A stretch of DNA of 40,995 nucleotides from a virus, in IMG/VR virus record IMGVR_UViG_3300003321_000292, positions 1-40,995 of that record. One strand, written 5' to 3'. Within the stretch, counting starts at the first letter, position 1. Each line of letters starts with the position of its first letter. A model generated the notes under the pieces. It was not told the DNA's origin and did not search any database. It saw only the letters and a program-made list of their open reading frames with translations. Positions 20,667 through 30,100 of this stretch are shown here, in pieces. The position numbers were made by a program, and so were the translations under genes.

Positions 20667-20873
20667 ATGACGTACTTAAGAAGAAACAGACAAGATTCGG
20701 TTAATCATAAAAACGACAAAGAAATAATTCGGTTGATGGGCGGCAATGAAGTATTAGGCGAATTTAATAATTGGAAGTCTGCTGAAAATGCTTTTATGTT
20801 GGCAATAAAAGAAAACATGAAAACAAGAAAATATTTTGATGAGCAAGGGCGAAGCACATTGAGATTGGAGTGA
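20667..20873 (+). CDS. Unknown 68-residue protein
   Basis: MTYLRRNRQDSVNHKNDKEI, then GGNEVLGEFNNWKSAENAFM and a basic C-terminus. AGGAG ribosome site. The middle resembles a short alpha/beta unit, but no family is recognised. Confidence 0.5.
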   Translation: MTYLRRNRQDSVNHKNDKEIIRLMGGNEVLGEFNNWKSAENAFMLAIKENMKTRKYFDEQGRSTLRLE

Positions 20874-20885
20874 AGGAGATACACC

Positions 20886-21047
20886 ATGAAGACGATGACA
20901 GATTTAATTGTGATGAAAAAGAAAGCAGATGCGGTGATTAATAGTACTCACTACGGATTAAAAGCAAAACAATTAGCAAAATATTTTAGGGATGAAATAA
21001 CAAAAAGAATTAATCATTTTGAGGGGGAAACAAAATGGTTTTTTTAA
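20886..21047 (+). CDS. Unknown 53-residue basic protein
   Basis: MKTMTDLIVMKKKADAVINS, then THYGLKAKQLAKYFRDEITK. Overlaps the start of the next gene by 13 bp. Basic and helical. Function unknown. Confidence 0.45.
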   Translation: MKTMTDLIVMKKKADAVINSTHYGLKAKQLAKYFRDEITKRINHFEGETKWFF

Positions 21048-21241
21048 TAGGCGCAATAGTTACAGGGCTTTTAATGCTTGTGCATTTTTTCGCACCTGGT
21101 CGTATAGAGTTGGAATATGTATTTGCTCCTCTCACCTTAGCCGTATCATTAATAATAATATCAGTGATAATTAATTCAATAAGAGGAATAATTTTCCACT
21201 TTAAAGCAAAAAAAATATTGAAGACGTATGAGAAGAATTAA
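21035..21241 (+). CDS. Two-span membrane protein
   Basis: 68 residues with FLIGAIVTGLLMLVHFF and FAPLTLAVSLIIISVIINSI as membrane helices and a basic C-terminal tail. GAGGGGG ribosome site within the preceding gene. Function unknown. Confidence 0.55.
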   Translation: MVFLIGAIVTGLLMLVHFFAPGRIELEYVFAPLTLAVSLIIISVIINSIRGIIFHFKAKKILKTYEKN

Positions 21242-21266
21242 TTTTTTATGTAATAGGTAGACAGCA

Positions 21267-21554
21267 ATGAAACAAAATAAGTCAATTAAATTTAGGTTTA
21301 ATGAGGAAAAAACAAAACGCCAAGAATTGGAGGAAATAATAAGAAAATTTACTGAGGTTACAGACTCTCGAACTCCAGATATAAAATTTCAATGGGCGGG
21401 TGGTTTTTCAATAAGAATATTTGACATGCTATTAGATGATGAGGTTGGCTCTTTTAAAATTGAGAGCAAACCTTCAGACATGGATGAGTTGCTTGAACAG
21501 GTGAATAGCATAATTGAATTACTGGATAAGTACAATAAGGATGGGGAGAAATAA
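21267..21554 (+). CDS. Unknown 95-residue protein
   Basis: MKQNKSIKFRFNEEKTKRQE, IKFQWAGGFSIRIFDMLLDD, and an acidic helical C-terminus (DMDELLEQVNSIIELLDKYN). Soluble alpha/beta pattern. Not recognised. Confidence 0.55.
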   Translation: MKQNKSIKFRFNEEKTKRQELEEIIRKFTEVTDSRTPDIKFQWAGGFSIRIFDMLLDDEVGSFKIESKPSDMDELLEQVNSIIELLDKYNKDGEK

Positions 21555-21555
21555 C

Positions 21556-21999
21556 ATGAGCGACTTTCTTGAAATGTTTTCTGACAATCCTTTGTGGTTA
21601 AACATTATATTTATAATTTTAACAATATTTGCTGTAAGTTTTCTTGCATGGCTAGCATGGAATATTTTGTATAGTTTCTATAATTGGATAGGTTTTATTA
21701 GAGCAAAAATACAATACGAAAAAGGTGTAATAACAAACAAATATTATCATGGTTCAAGCAGTCATACTGGTGTTGGAATAACAACCAATGGTCAGATGGC
21801 AGTTACCACCAGTTATGAAGGCGAGGAGTACGTCATCGAATATAAGTCAAATGATGATGGTGAAAAATATCGTATTGATACTGATTCAGATATTTATGAC
21901 AGTGTTGATATCGGTGACAAAGTAAAAGCTTATTTTCAAATAAGTAGAACAACGAAAGAGTTTCGATTCACAGGTGGATTTGAAAAAATAGGAGATTGA
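21556..21999 (+). CDS. Membrane protein with a soluble beta domain
   Basis: 147 residues from ATG 21556 (GGGAG upstream). PLWLNIIFIILTIFAVSFLA with the following LAWNILYSFYNWI is a long hydrophobic region, one or two spans. The remainder, from residue 58, is a Gly/Ser/Thr-rich, beta-prone soluble domain (GVITNKYYHGSSSHTGVGIT ... FRFTGGFEKIG). It looks like a membrane-anchored SH3- or OB-like module; this is a guess from pattern. Confidence 0.55.
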   Translation: MSDFLEMFSDNPLWLNIIFIILTIFAVSFLAWLAWNILYSFYNWIGFIRAKIQYEKGVITNKYYHGSSSHTGVGITTNGQMAVTTSYEGEEYVIEYKSNDDGEKYRIDTDSDIYDSVDIGDKVKAYFQISRTTKEFRFTGGFEKIGD

Positions 22000-22001
22000 A
22001 C

Positions 22002-22454
22002 ATGAATTTTATTTGCTTAATTGATGATAGAAATGGCGAGGAAAGAATTATTAATCTTGCACAGGTTATTGATATTGAAGTCTCAAACTATGTCGATGAA
22101 GAAACCAAAGTGAGGAAATGGGATAAAAATGTTTGCAGAATAACAATGGCAGAATATGAAAATTTTGAAGCCAGAATCTCATTTGAGGCATTAAAGGATA
22201 TTCTTTCAAATGAAGGTTTGATGGTTCAATACAAAGAACCACAAGACAGCTTTTCACTATCTCACCCGAATAACAAACAATATTCTTTTGAGTGGAAAGG
22301 TGGCGGTTCAGTAGAAATTATTGAACATAGAGACGTCTATCATACAAGAGTTGTCAAAGGCGGTATTTCACTCCCTAAACATACAAGAGATTGCGCGTTT
22401 GAAGAAATAACAAAATATATTGACGAAAATCCTTGGATGGATAGAACGGATTAA
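22002..22454 (+). CDS. Unknown 150-residue protein
   Basis: ATG 22002 with AGGAG. A beta-rich first half (MNFICLIDDRNGEERIINLA) is followed by YSFEWKGGGSVEIIEHRD and a Glu/Asp-rich helical end. No transmembrane segment. Not recognised. Confidence 0.6.
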   Translation: MNFICLIDDRNGEERIINLAQVIDIEVSNYVDEETKVRKWDKNVCRITMAEYENFEARISFEALKDILSNEGLMVQYKEPQDSFSLSHPNNKQYSFEWKGGGSVEIIEHRDVYHTRVVKGGISLPKHTRDCAFEEITKYIDENPWMDRTD

Positions 22455-22465
22455 GGAGATGCGTT

Positions 22466-22654
22466 ATGTCTCATTTAGCTTTTGCAATTTACAGTGCAGT
22501 CTCAGTCGGTTTGGTTTTTTGGTTCGCTTATTACGCATACAAAAAGGCTAAAGCAAAAAAAGGATTTTTTGCGCAAGTATGGTTTGTTTTATTCATATTT
22601 GCATTGGTAGGTGGAGTAATGTTGTTTAAGGTTTTAATAACAATTCCAAGTTAA
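22466..22654 (+). CDS. Two-span small membrane protein
   Basis: 62 residues: AIYSAVSVGLVFWFAYYA, a KKAKAKKG loop, then VWFVLFIFALVGGVMLFKVL. A helical hairpin with a positively charged turn inside. Function unknown. Confidence 0.6.
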   Translation: MSHLAFAIYSAVSVGLVFWFAYYAYKKAKAKKGFFAQVWFVLFIFALVGGVMLFKVLITIPS

Positions 22655-22673
22655 TGACTTGGAGAGGTGGTTT

Positions 22674-22745
22674 ATGTTTTTTATGTCTGGTTTTTTATTG
22701 GGTTATTCACTAGGAATAGCCATCGGTTACTTGTTGTTCGATTAA
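22674..22745 (+). CDS. Hydrophobic microprotein
   Basis: 23 residues: MFFMSGFLLGYSLGIAIGYL then LFD, a single membrane helix with Gly zipper-like spacing. GGAGAGG ribosome site with 5-7 base spacing. It fits the run of tiny membrane genes but is supported only by the ribosome site and composition. Confidence 0.35.
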   Translation: MFFMSGFLLGYSLGIAIGYLLFD

Positions 22746-22764
22746 TAAAATTGAGGTATGTGTC

Positions 22765-23328
22765 ATGAAAAAAGTTAATGATGAAAATTCAACCGATGAA
22801 GTTCCAGTTCATCCAAGTTTTTTAAAAATATTTGCAAAGTCAATGATTTTGCCAGTAATTATAGGTGGTGCTATTGGATTGTATGGATTGCATGAATATC
22901 ACAAAGTACAGGATTACAGACAAGAACGTCAATGGATGGATGAAGGTATAAATAACTGTGTGATTAATGACAAAGACAATCATTTTGATGGTTTTGAAGT
23001 TTACAAAATAATTCTTCAGTCAAGCTATTTAGATAATAATAAATACCGTGCATTTTCTTTCGATTCCAAAGGTAAAAAATATCCTGCCGAAATATATATC
23101 GACACTTTTGATGGTTTAAGTTACATCGTAAGGTTTGATGATGGTAGCGATATTTGGATTACATTTAATAAAGATAAGACTTGTCACGTTTATGGTCATA
23201 ATAATGATTCAACCACATTTTCAAAAGATGGTTATACGGGGAGTTCAACCGATTTTAATAATCTTGGAGATTGGGAGTTTTCAAAAGAGATGAATGACTT
23301 AGAGAAAAAAATACATAAGAAAAAATAA
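22765..23328 (+). CDS. Membrane-anchored protein
   Basis: 187 residues. One membrane span near the N-terminus, FAKSMILPVIIGGAIGLYGL, is followed by a polar domain rich in Asp, Gly, Tyr and Lys (DGLSYIVRFDDGSDIWITFN). With a soluble N-terminal stretch of about 22 residues it is probably type II, domain outside. Not recognised. Confidence 0.6.
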   Translation: MKKVNDENSTDEVPVHPSFLKIFAKSMILPVIIGGAIGLYGLHEYHKVQDYRQERQWMDEGINNCVINDKDNHFDGFEVYKIILQSSYLDNNKYRAFSFDSKGKKYPAEIYIDTFDGLSYIVRFDDGSDIWITFNKDKTCHVYGHNNDSTTFSKDGYTGSSTDFNNLGDWEFSKEMNDLEKKIHKKK

Positions 23329-23369
23329 CGGCTTCTATTAAACAAAATATACTATTAAAGGCAAAAAAA

Positions 23370-24086
23370 ATGAACGGGCAAGATGATACAAGCGGCTTCT
23401 CTGCATTTATGCAGAAGGAGAAGGCGGCTGTCGATGAAATAAAAACACGATTGCCGCCAAGAGTTTACAAGCTGATAGCAATCCCAAAAGACGAGCTTGA
23501 TGTACAAGGATTATATACACCAAGAACGGCTGCAAATTCTGACGACTGGGAAGATAGAAGTTACAGAGTGCCAGATATATTTGACGATGACTATCTCGAT
23601 TATTATTCCGAATGGTCTCGTGAAAATCCTGACGACACAGGTGATTCTTATGGTGAATGGCTCAATAAAAAATTTACACCTCCTCAAGACCCCGTGAAAT
23701 TATTCAACGAATATCCTCAAGGTCAAAGGCTTGCGAAAGACTTAGATATATATCATGAACATGATTATATAAGAAAACAGAACAGAAAAATAAATGTCGC
23801 CTCTAATCTTTATTTTATGATGTATGACCTTATCAAGAAAAATTACCCAGAAGATTATGAGAAAGGTGCAATAGAAGCTGAAAAAATGATTGAGGTTGTT
23901 GTGCATTTTGTGACATTTCTAATAAGGGATATTGTCGAAGCTGCGGTATATGATGCTGACGGTGCGCTTGAATTATTTTATGCTCATCTAGGTGTTAATT
24001 ATCAATACCTTTGCGAACATTCCAAGTTAGAAAAAACATTAAAGCCAAGAGAGCATATTAAGACAATAAGATTGTGGAGGTATTAA
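23370..24086 (+). CDS. Unknown 238-residue soluble protein
   Basis: Acidic first half, DDYLDYYSEWSRENPDDTGD, then a helical second half (VASNLYFMMYDLIKKNYPED, MIEVVVHFVTFLIRDIVEAA). Last gene of the plus-strand accessory run; the convergent nuclease ends 4 bp away, with no terminator between. No family recognised. Confidence 0.6.
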   Translation: MNGQDDTSGFSAFMQKEKAAVDEIKTRLPPRVYKLIAIPKDELDVQGLYTPRTAANSDDWEDRSYRVPDIFDDDYLDYYSEWSRENPDDTGDSYGEWLNKKFTPPQDPVKLFNEYPQGQRLAKDLDIYHEHDYIRKQNRKINVASNLYFMMYDLIKKNYPEDYEKGAIEAEKMIEVVVHFVTFLIRDIVEAAVYDADGALELFYAHLGVNYQYLCEHSKLEKTLKPREHIKTIRLWRY

Positions 24087-24089
24087 AAT

Positions 24090-24461
24090 TTATAAATAAG
24101 CCAAATAGTCATCAATACATTCCTTTGCTTTTTCAAAACCATTTGCAACGCAAGCACAATAACCTATTGTGTTTAATCGTTCTATCCACTGTTTTTGAAA
24201 TTCAGAGACGACAAAATTATTCTTTCTTTTCATCTCAATAAACAAGCCATGATAATGTTTGTTAGGAATGAAAATGAGAATGTCTGGCACACCTGGCTTT
24301 ACACCTTGCCTCTTAAGATTAATTGCTTCCAAGAAATGACGTGAGCCACCATTAGGTACAGCAATCATATAATCAGAAAGCCTTTTATTTCCGCTAAAGA
24401 ACTTATACCTTGACCATTGAATCAAAAGCTTTTGTTCTTTGTCTTCACTAAGTTGCAGCAT
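24090..24461 (-). CDS. VRR-NUC-type nuclease
   Basis: 123 residues from ATG 24461; a TTG at 24476 would give 128. PNGGSRHFLEA, KRQGVKPGVPDILIFI and HGLFIEMKRK hold the restriction-endonuclease-like PD-ExK core of VRR-NUC proteins. Phages often carry it in packaging or late operons, where it may process branched DNA or recombination intermediates. Here it is the last gene of the minus-strand operon. Confidence 0.85.
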   Translation of the reverse strand: MLQLSEDKEQKLLIQWSRYKFFSGNKRLSDYMIAVPNGGSRHFLEAINLKRQGVKPGVPDILIFIPNKHYHGLFIEMKRKNNFVVSEFQKQWIERLNTIGYCACVANGFEKAKECIDDYLAYL

Positions 24462-25026
24462 TGTTTTTATTTGCAAGTCTAATATCCTTCATTTTTGAGC
24501 TTAACGATGTGCCGAAATAATAAGCCGCAATGCTTAATATAATTGTCCAAGCTGACACCATCACATTATTAAGCGTTGTTGCTTCCATCGGGTTAAGGTC
24601 GCTTTTCTTAATCCAAAATAAACCACCATACACTACACCATACAAAAATAAGACAATTGAAACCTTAATGAGTTCATCTACCCACTTTTGCTCTGGTGTT
24701 TGGTTTTGGTTATTCGCAGCTCTGGCATTTGCTCTGTCATCAGCCTCAATTTTCAACTGAGAGGTTTCATTTGTAAGGCGGTTATTCTCTGCCGTGACAA
24801 GTAGACCTTGCAGGTTAACCTCTTTGTTTGCTTCTATTTCAGCAAGCTTGGCATCCCGTTCTGGGTCGCTATTAATTCGCTTAAGTAGTTCATCCGGCTT
24901 CGTTGCATCACCACCGAATTTGGCTGCGATAAGCGAACCCGCGACACCACCAGCAGGGCCGCCAAGAAGTGTGCCAAGCAAAGGCGCAGCCTTGATGATA
25001 TTTTTCCCCAACTCTCCAAAGTCCAC
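24448..25026 (-). CDS. Three-span holin, GTA-type
   Basis: 192 residues. N-terminal Gly/Ala/Leu-rich APLLGTLLGGPAGGVAGSLI is a short hydrophobic segment, a charged helical middle follows, and two spans lie near the C-terminus (VSIVLFLYGVVYGGLFWI and TIILSIAAYYFGTSL). The layout and the PEQKWVDELIK turn match the GTA_holin_3TM family. It sits directly after the endolysin gene and should permit its release. Confidence 0.75.
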   Translation of the reverse strand: MDFGELGKNIIKAAPLLGTLLGGPAGGVAGSLIAAKFGGDATKPDELLKRINSDPERDAKLAEIEANKEVNLQGLLVTAENNRLTNETSQLKIEADDRANARAANNQNQTPEQKWVDELIKVSIVLFLYGVVYGGLFWIKKSDLNPMEATTLNNVMVSAWTIILSIAAYYFGTSLSSKMKDIRLANKNNAAT

Positions 25027-25037
25027 ATCATCTCTCC

Positions 25038-25463
25038 TTAAAGAACAAGTTCAAAATGAACGAGGTCGAATAGTGTTTGGTCATGTAAATCATCATCACT
25101 ATTCCAGTCACCACCCCATCGAATAGAGTGCGTGATTTTTCCTTCCTGCTTTAATTTGTAAGCAATACCCAATACAAACCCAGAGAAGTAATAAAACGTT
25201 ATTTTGTCATTCCAGTTGATAGTTTTTTTCTTTGTATCGTATGGTGCTACATCAACAGCGTTGGATGGCGTTGCGTTATGATTTCCGTATGGATATTTTT
25301 TCTGACTTTTTCCGGTTCTGAATGCTTCGTCTTGCGCTTCTTGTCCGCGATGACCTTCCATAACAATGCAATCAAATTCTTTGATGACTTCTTTGAATAA
25401 TGTTTGTAAATCAATATGACAGGTTGATAATTTATCAATTGATGCTTGGCTGAAATTTGGCAT
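25038..25463 (-). CDS. Endolysin, M15-type peptidase
   Basis: 141 residues. VMEGHRGQEAQDEAFRTGKS, then HNATPSNAVDVAPY and DLVHFELVL carry the His/Asp/His metal ligands and the SxxxD pattern of M15 peptidases (L-alanyl-D-glutamate or D,D-carboxypeptidase type, as in T5 endolysin). It would cut peptidoglycan stem peptides. No signal peptide, so release depends on the adjacent holin. Confidence 0.88.
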   Translation of the reverse strand: MPNFSQASIDKLSTCHIDLQTLFKEVIKEFDCIVMEGHRGQEAQDEAFRTGKSQKKYPYGNHNATPSNAVDVAPYDTKKKTINWNDKITFYYFSGFVLGIAYKLKQEGKITHSIRWGGDWNSDDDLHDQTLFDLVHFELVL

Positions 25464-25472
25464 ATACGCTCC

Positions 25473-25814
25473 CTATTTTCCGAAAAATGCTTTTATCCTT
25501 TCGACAACATTCGTATCGTTTGCAACAAAGAATATGATGGTGATTAATCCAACCCACCAATACTTAACCACATGCTCGATGATGATTGTTTTTGCTTCTT
25601 TCTTCCCCTGCTCCTTAATCCTTTCTTTTTCCAAGGCTTCAAGACGTTGTTCAAGTCGTTGTAATATTGCAAGAATCTCATTTTGCTTTTCCTGAATGTC
25701 ATCGTATTGTTTAGACATGACAGCCACCGTCACACTTAAATGTTCAATATTCGATGAGTTTTTTTCTATCTGCTTATAAAATAATTCTGTCAGATGCTCA
25801 TGCTCTTTTATCAT
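25473..25814 (-). CDS. Coiled-coil protein with C-terminal membrane helix (lysis accessory)
   Basis: 113 residues. A helical, coiled-coil N-terminus (LAILQRLEQRLEALEKERIK) precedes YWWVGLITIIFFVAN, a single membrane span near the C-terminus. Located just before the endolysin gene in the operon. Size and topology fit a second holin, antiholin or spanin-like membrane protein, but no lipobox or family signature is visible. Confidence 0.55.
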   Translation of the reverse strand: MIKEHEHLTELFYKQIEKNSSNIEHLSVTVAVMSKQYDDIQEKQNEILAILQRLEQRLEALEKERIKEQGKKEAKTIIIEHVVKYWWVGLITIIFFVANDTNVVERIKAFFGK

Positions 25815-26533
25815 TCATCACTCGGCGATGATGCGCAATTCGTCACAGTCCCTACAACAGAATCAAAATTTCCACCTGTGCCTGAATTAACAAGCTTATT
25901 GGAGCCGTTTTGTCTCAAATATAATATCGGTGCTGTTCCTGTGGGTAAGCTACCATCTGAGCCAAGGTCAACGGGTTTAAAATCTGCGCTGATAAATTTT
26001 CTGCGATTTGCTTCGACTGAGATATCCAAAAATTGATTGGGTGCGAAATAAACTTCAGACAAACACCCTGCAAAACTTACTTGTGCCAAAGTCCAACCAC
26101 TACCCGCCATATCTAAAGTTGCATTGTTTGCAAACTCAAAGCCGTTGGATATACGAACATCGTTCATATACGCGCGAGCAAAATTAACGTTTAAATCCCA
26201 CGCACAAATGACGTGATTCCATTGATTTAATGGCAAGTTTGTCGCTGTATCAATTCCCAATCGTTGATTGTCACTTGAATCTGCACCATAGATATGAAGT
26301 GCTGCGCCACTATAACCGAGGGCTATTCTTCCGTTTCCGTTTGCTAATAATGGAGAATTACCACTGATACTGGTCGCTCTAATCCAAAAGCTGAATATTC
26401 CCTGCTTACCGTCTGCGTCCCCTGTGAAATCTGCTGACTTTGAAAATCCTGCACTTGATGCGAAATCACAAGCCACCGCTGCAAAAGGTGCTTGTGAACT
26501 TAAAACACTGAACATACTTTTGAATGCACTCAT
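25811..26533 (-). CDS. LamG/concanavalin-like tail protein
   Basis: 240 residues. QGIFSFWIRATSISGNSPLL, then INQ-like LNQWNHVICAWDLN and YMNDVRISNGFEFAN follow the LamG/laminin-G-like jelly-roll pattern. It lacks a membrane segment. As one of the last tail genes it probably binds surface sugars for host recognition. It follows the 210-residue fibre protein. Confidence 0.75.
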   Translation of the reverse strand: MSAFKSMFSVLSSQAPFAAVACDFASSAGFSKSADFTGDADGKQGIFSFWIRATSISGNSPLLANGNGRIALGYSGAALHIYGADSSDNQRLGIDTATNLPLNQWNHVICAWDLNVNFARAYMNDVRISNGFEFANNATLDMAGSGWTLAQVSFAGCLSEVYFAPNQFLDISVEANRRKFISADFKPVDLGSDGSLPTGTAPILYLRQNGSNKLVNSGTGGNFDSVVGTVTNCASSPSDE

Positions 26534-26545
26534 TGCGTTACTCTC

Positions 26546-27178
26546 CTAAGATAAACCGTAAACGTCTACGCCTTCGCTGTATAAAAATACTCTATCGCCC
26601 TGTGTAATCGTTAACCCAGTGCCGCCAGATGTTTTCCATGTTAGCGTAAAGGCTCCTGATGTGTTGTTGTAAATCACCCAGAAATAAGGAAGGTCAGGCA
26701 CAATCACGCTGATGTTTCCTGTAAGCGTCCCTGTTAATTCGATGATTTGATTAAAATTTTGTTCGTAATCTAATGTGACATCTGTATTGCCTGACACATC
26801 AATTGAAATAGTCCCAAAGTTTCGATTGTCGCTGATGATTCTCTGGTCTGTGATACTGGATATTGCACCGCTTACTGTAACCACTGTAAAAAGCGGTATT
26901 TTATCCACGCTAAATGCTGTTGTGTTTTTGGTGACCGTCCCTGCTAAATCTCTTTCAACGTAATTTGTGGCGTTATTTGTAAGGCTGACTGTCCCGTCAA
27001 TTATATTGGTTAATGTGCCTGCAACGTTTATGATTCCGCCATAAAACCCAAATGTAAGACCGCTTGTCGTTGATGGTTTGTTTCCAAAACCACCCGCAGG
27101 TGAAACGGCTGCAAAGTTTGCGTTCGCTGTCACTTCCTTTTGTGCTTGTGATTGCATTATCTGCGCAAGTATCGTCAT
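26546..27178 (-). CDS. Tail fibre-like protein
   Basis: 210 residues. Begins MTILAQIMQSQAQKEVTANA, the QAQKEVTAN start common to many short tail fibre proteins, and continues with repeated beta strands (GTLTNIIDGTVSLTNNATNY, SGNTDVTLDYEQNFNQIIEL) and the C-terminal VIYNNTSGAFTLTWKTSG, GDRVFLYSEGVDVYGL. Probably a distal fibre or receptor-binding protein. Confidence 0.7.
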   Translation of the reverse strand: MTILAQIMQSQAQKEVTANANFAAVSPAGGFGNKPSTTSGLTFGFYGGIINVAGTLTNIIDGTVSLTNNATNYVERDLAGTVTKNTTAFSVDKIPLFTVVTVSGAISSITDQRIISDNRNFGTISIDVSGNTDVTLDYEQNFNQIIELTGTLTGNISVIVPDLPYFWVIYNNTSGAFTLTWKTSGGTGLTITQGDRVFLYSEGVDVYGLS

Positions 27179-27192
27179 TGATTTACTCTCCC

Positions 27193-30100
27193 TTAAACTG
27201 TTGCTGCTGCTCCAAAACCACGCCCTACTATCTCGCTCATTTGATAAATAACAATATCAACACTGGATTGTGTAGAGCCAAAATCTGCTACCTGCTGGGC
27301 TGCTGTATATGTCACACTCGGCGTTGTGCTGTCTATCGTTCTTACGACATCACTGCCGTTATAAATATCGACTTGATAGGCTTCTGTAGCCTCACCTATT
27401 GGCACGTCAGCATAATCATTCCATCCGCCAGTAATACGCGTGCGTCTTACCCAGTCGATTAAAATATCAAGTGAAACGTTTCTTGAACCCTTAATATGCA
27501 CTGCTGTTAGTGGCTTAAGACAAACGCCAGTGTCTTGCAAAGGAATGTTAGGGGCTGAAAACAAGTCGTTTCCAAAAGTGATGGGTCTGTATAAGTATGT
27601 CGAATTTATGTCGTTTACCGTTTCGTTATAGCGATGTACGGCGTTATTTAACATGATGAACCGTTCAGGCGCGACGTGCGTTGACATGTATTGCTCAGTG
27701 CCAAATCTTCCCCTGAGCAAGCAGCTTAATTTATAAACCCCTGTAGAAATTAATTCGACATCACGAAAGATAATAATTTCATCGCCAAGGAGAGCAAGAT
27801 TAAAGCCATTAAACGCTTGTAATTCTGAAACGTCTGCAAGCTCACCACTTATCATCATGATGGTCACAGTGTTTTTAAAATCGAATTGATTGCCGCCTGT
27901 CCAATTGCCAAGTACAGTCGATGCCATGCCGGACGTCGATGCGCCGAAGAAGCTTGTCACTTCCTGATATGAGTTTCCATTATCAACAGAACGCAATATC
28001 TGCGACCCCCTCCACGGGGCATTAGGATTGCTCGGAGATGCGCCAATATATACGCCAGGGTTATTGTCGGCATCACGTAAGCAAGGAATATCAAGAAAAA
28101 ACAATCTTGTTGGACTTGGGAAATATATTGTATTGTTTGGGTCTATGGATGGCGCACCAGGACTATCTTGCGTATAGATGGCTGGTACTTCATCGACGCC
28201 CGTGAATTTGATTAAGCCTGCGTCTTGTTCTTTTGTAACGATTCTTATTGAGTATGTCGCACTACCATTAGTGACTGTAATCACGTCTGTTGGCTCAAGT
28301 GCGCTATACGCCAAAGTTGTCATGAACTCATAGGTTGTACGCCCTACCCAAAAATCATATAGGAGAACATCTGCGACCGCTTTTCCTTTGGTATCATCCA
28401 TCGCGATTGGGAAGGTGACAGTCTCAACCTTTTTGTTTTCTTTGTCGATTCTTCGTGAGTATTGTGTGCCTTGTTCGTAGTTCTGGTTTTTATTGAAATA
28501 AACCACACTCACCTCACGCGGAAGGTCTAAGTCTTGCGCGCGCGTGATAGTAATAATATCTGGCGGTGTATCTGAATAAGTGTATGCACCTAAATTATCA
28601 GCGTCTATGGTTAATGCTGATGCTTGTCCACGTGGAACAAATTTAATTTTGTAATCGCTTTCTGTTGCATCAAAATAAAACGCCTGCATAAGCTGCTGAA
28701 GACATGCGCGCACTGTGGAAATATTTGAAATGAAATAACCATCAACACTGCCATCTAATAATGAGAGGTTTAAATCTGACGAAGTTAAATTGACCCTTGT
28801 GCATAAGTCTTCTACGATGGACGCAAGAGAGTGAGGGTCTGGTGTTAGCCTTAACCCAAGGTTTCTGAATAATCCTGTGCCTGTGACAGAATCACGACCG
28901 CCCCATAATTCCGAATCGGTGTTAGGGTCATACGCTGATGACACAATGTCACTGATGCCACTGAAAGGGTAATTGTCTTGTGTGTATGTGGCTGTATCGA
29001 CATCAAAATGGACAATCTTATTGCCTGCGCTTATGTAAAATACGTGACGCTCTTGTGTATTAAACAATGGATTATTTCCGCCATTGGCGACAGGCACTTG
29101 CGTCGTTGATACAATCGTTTGTGTATCAAGGTCAATAATGCAGATATATCCATTGCTTGAATTGCCATTGTAATACGCCATCAATCTACGTGACGCATGG
29201 TCAATCATCATCGCCATTGCATTTGCTCGATTGAGGTTTGTGTTTGGTACATCGAACACATAAGCTGGCTGACCTGAACCGCTTCTCACATCCCAATTCG
29301 CAAATTTTGAAGGCGTTGCAGAGCTTCCGTCACTGTTATCACCCCAAAGATACCCCGTCGCAGGGTCTAAAATACGAAGTGATACATCATTGCCACCCCA
29401 TTGATATTGAAAGATAGCGTTATCATTGGATGGGTTTGTAGCATCCATCACGTTTAATCGACTTGTTATTGTTCCCATTGATAACGTTATATAAGAGCCA
29501 TAGAGACGCTCAACTTGCGTATCAACGATATTAAGGAATTGGTTTGCATCTCCTCCAATACCAGAGAATGCCAAAGCATCCCACGCAAACTTTGTCAGAA
29601 AAGTCGTTGGGTCTACTTCGTAAAATGCGCTGGGTGTCCATGCGTATATTTTTGAATTTACAGGATTATATAACCACGCAATGATACCGACTAAGTGACT
29701 TGAGTTTCCTGTTGCAACGACAGTATTTGTTGCCAGGCTTATGCGAAAGATATCACCATTGCCTGGGTTTGCGACATAGACATCGTTATCAGTTGGGTTA
29801 TACATGATAACAGCAAACGACATACCAGCCGCGCCACTGGTTGCAACTCTTATGCCTTGTGTGTGATAAAAGCCTTGTTTGACCACTTCAAACGTCAAGT
29901 TAGGTATTTGATTTCCAAAGTCTGCAAGTTGGAAGTTTTCAAAAACAACGTAAGCCAACCCACGAAAAGCAGGTGTGTTATTAACGCCTTGGTGAGCCTG
30001 TATCAATCCGTCTGGTGTTTGTGTTTCATTGCCAGGGTAAACTCTCAATGAGCCGCCACCTGTGACACCAAAGCTTGATACCAAAGTGAAGTTACTATCG

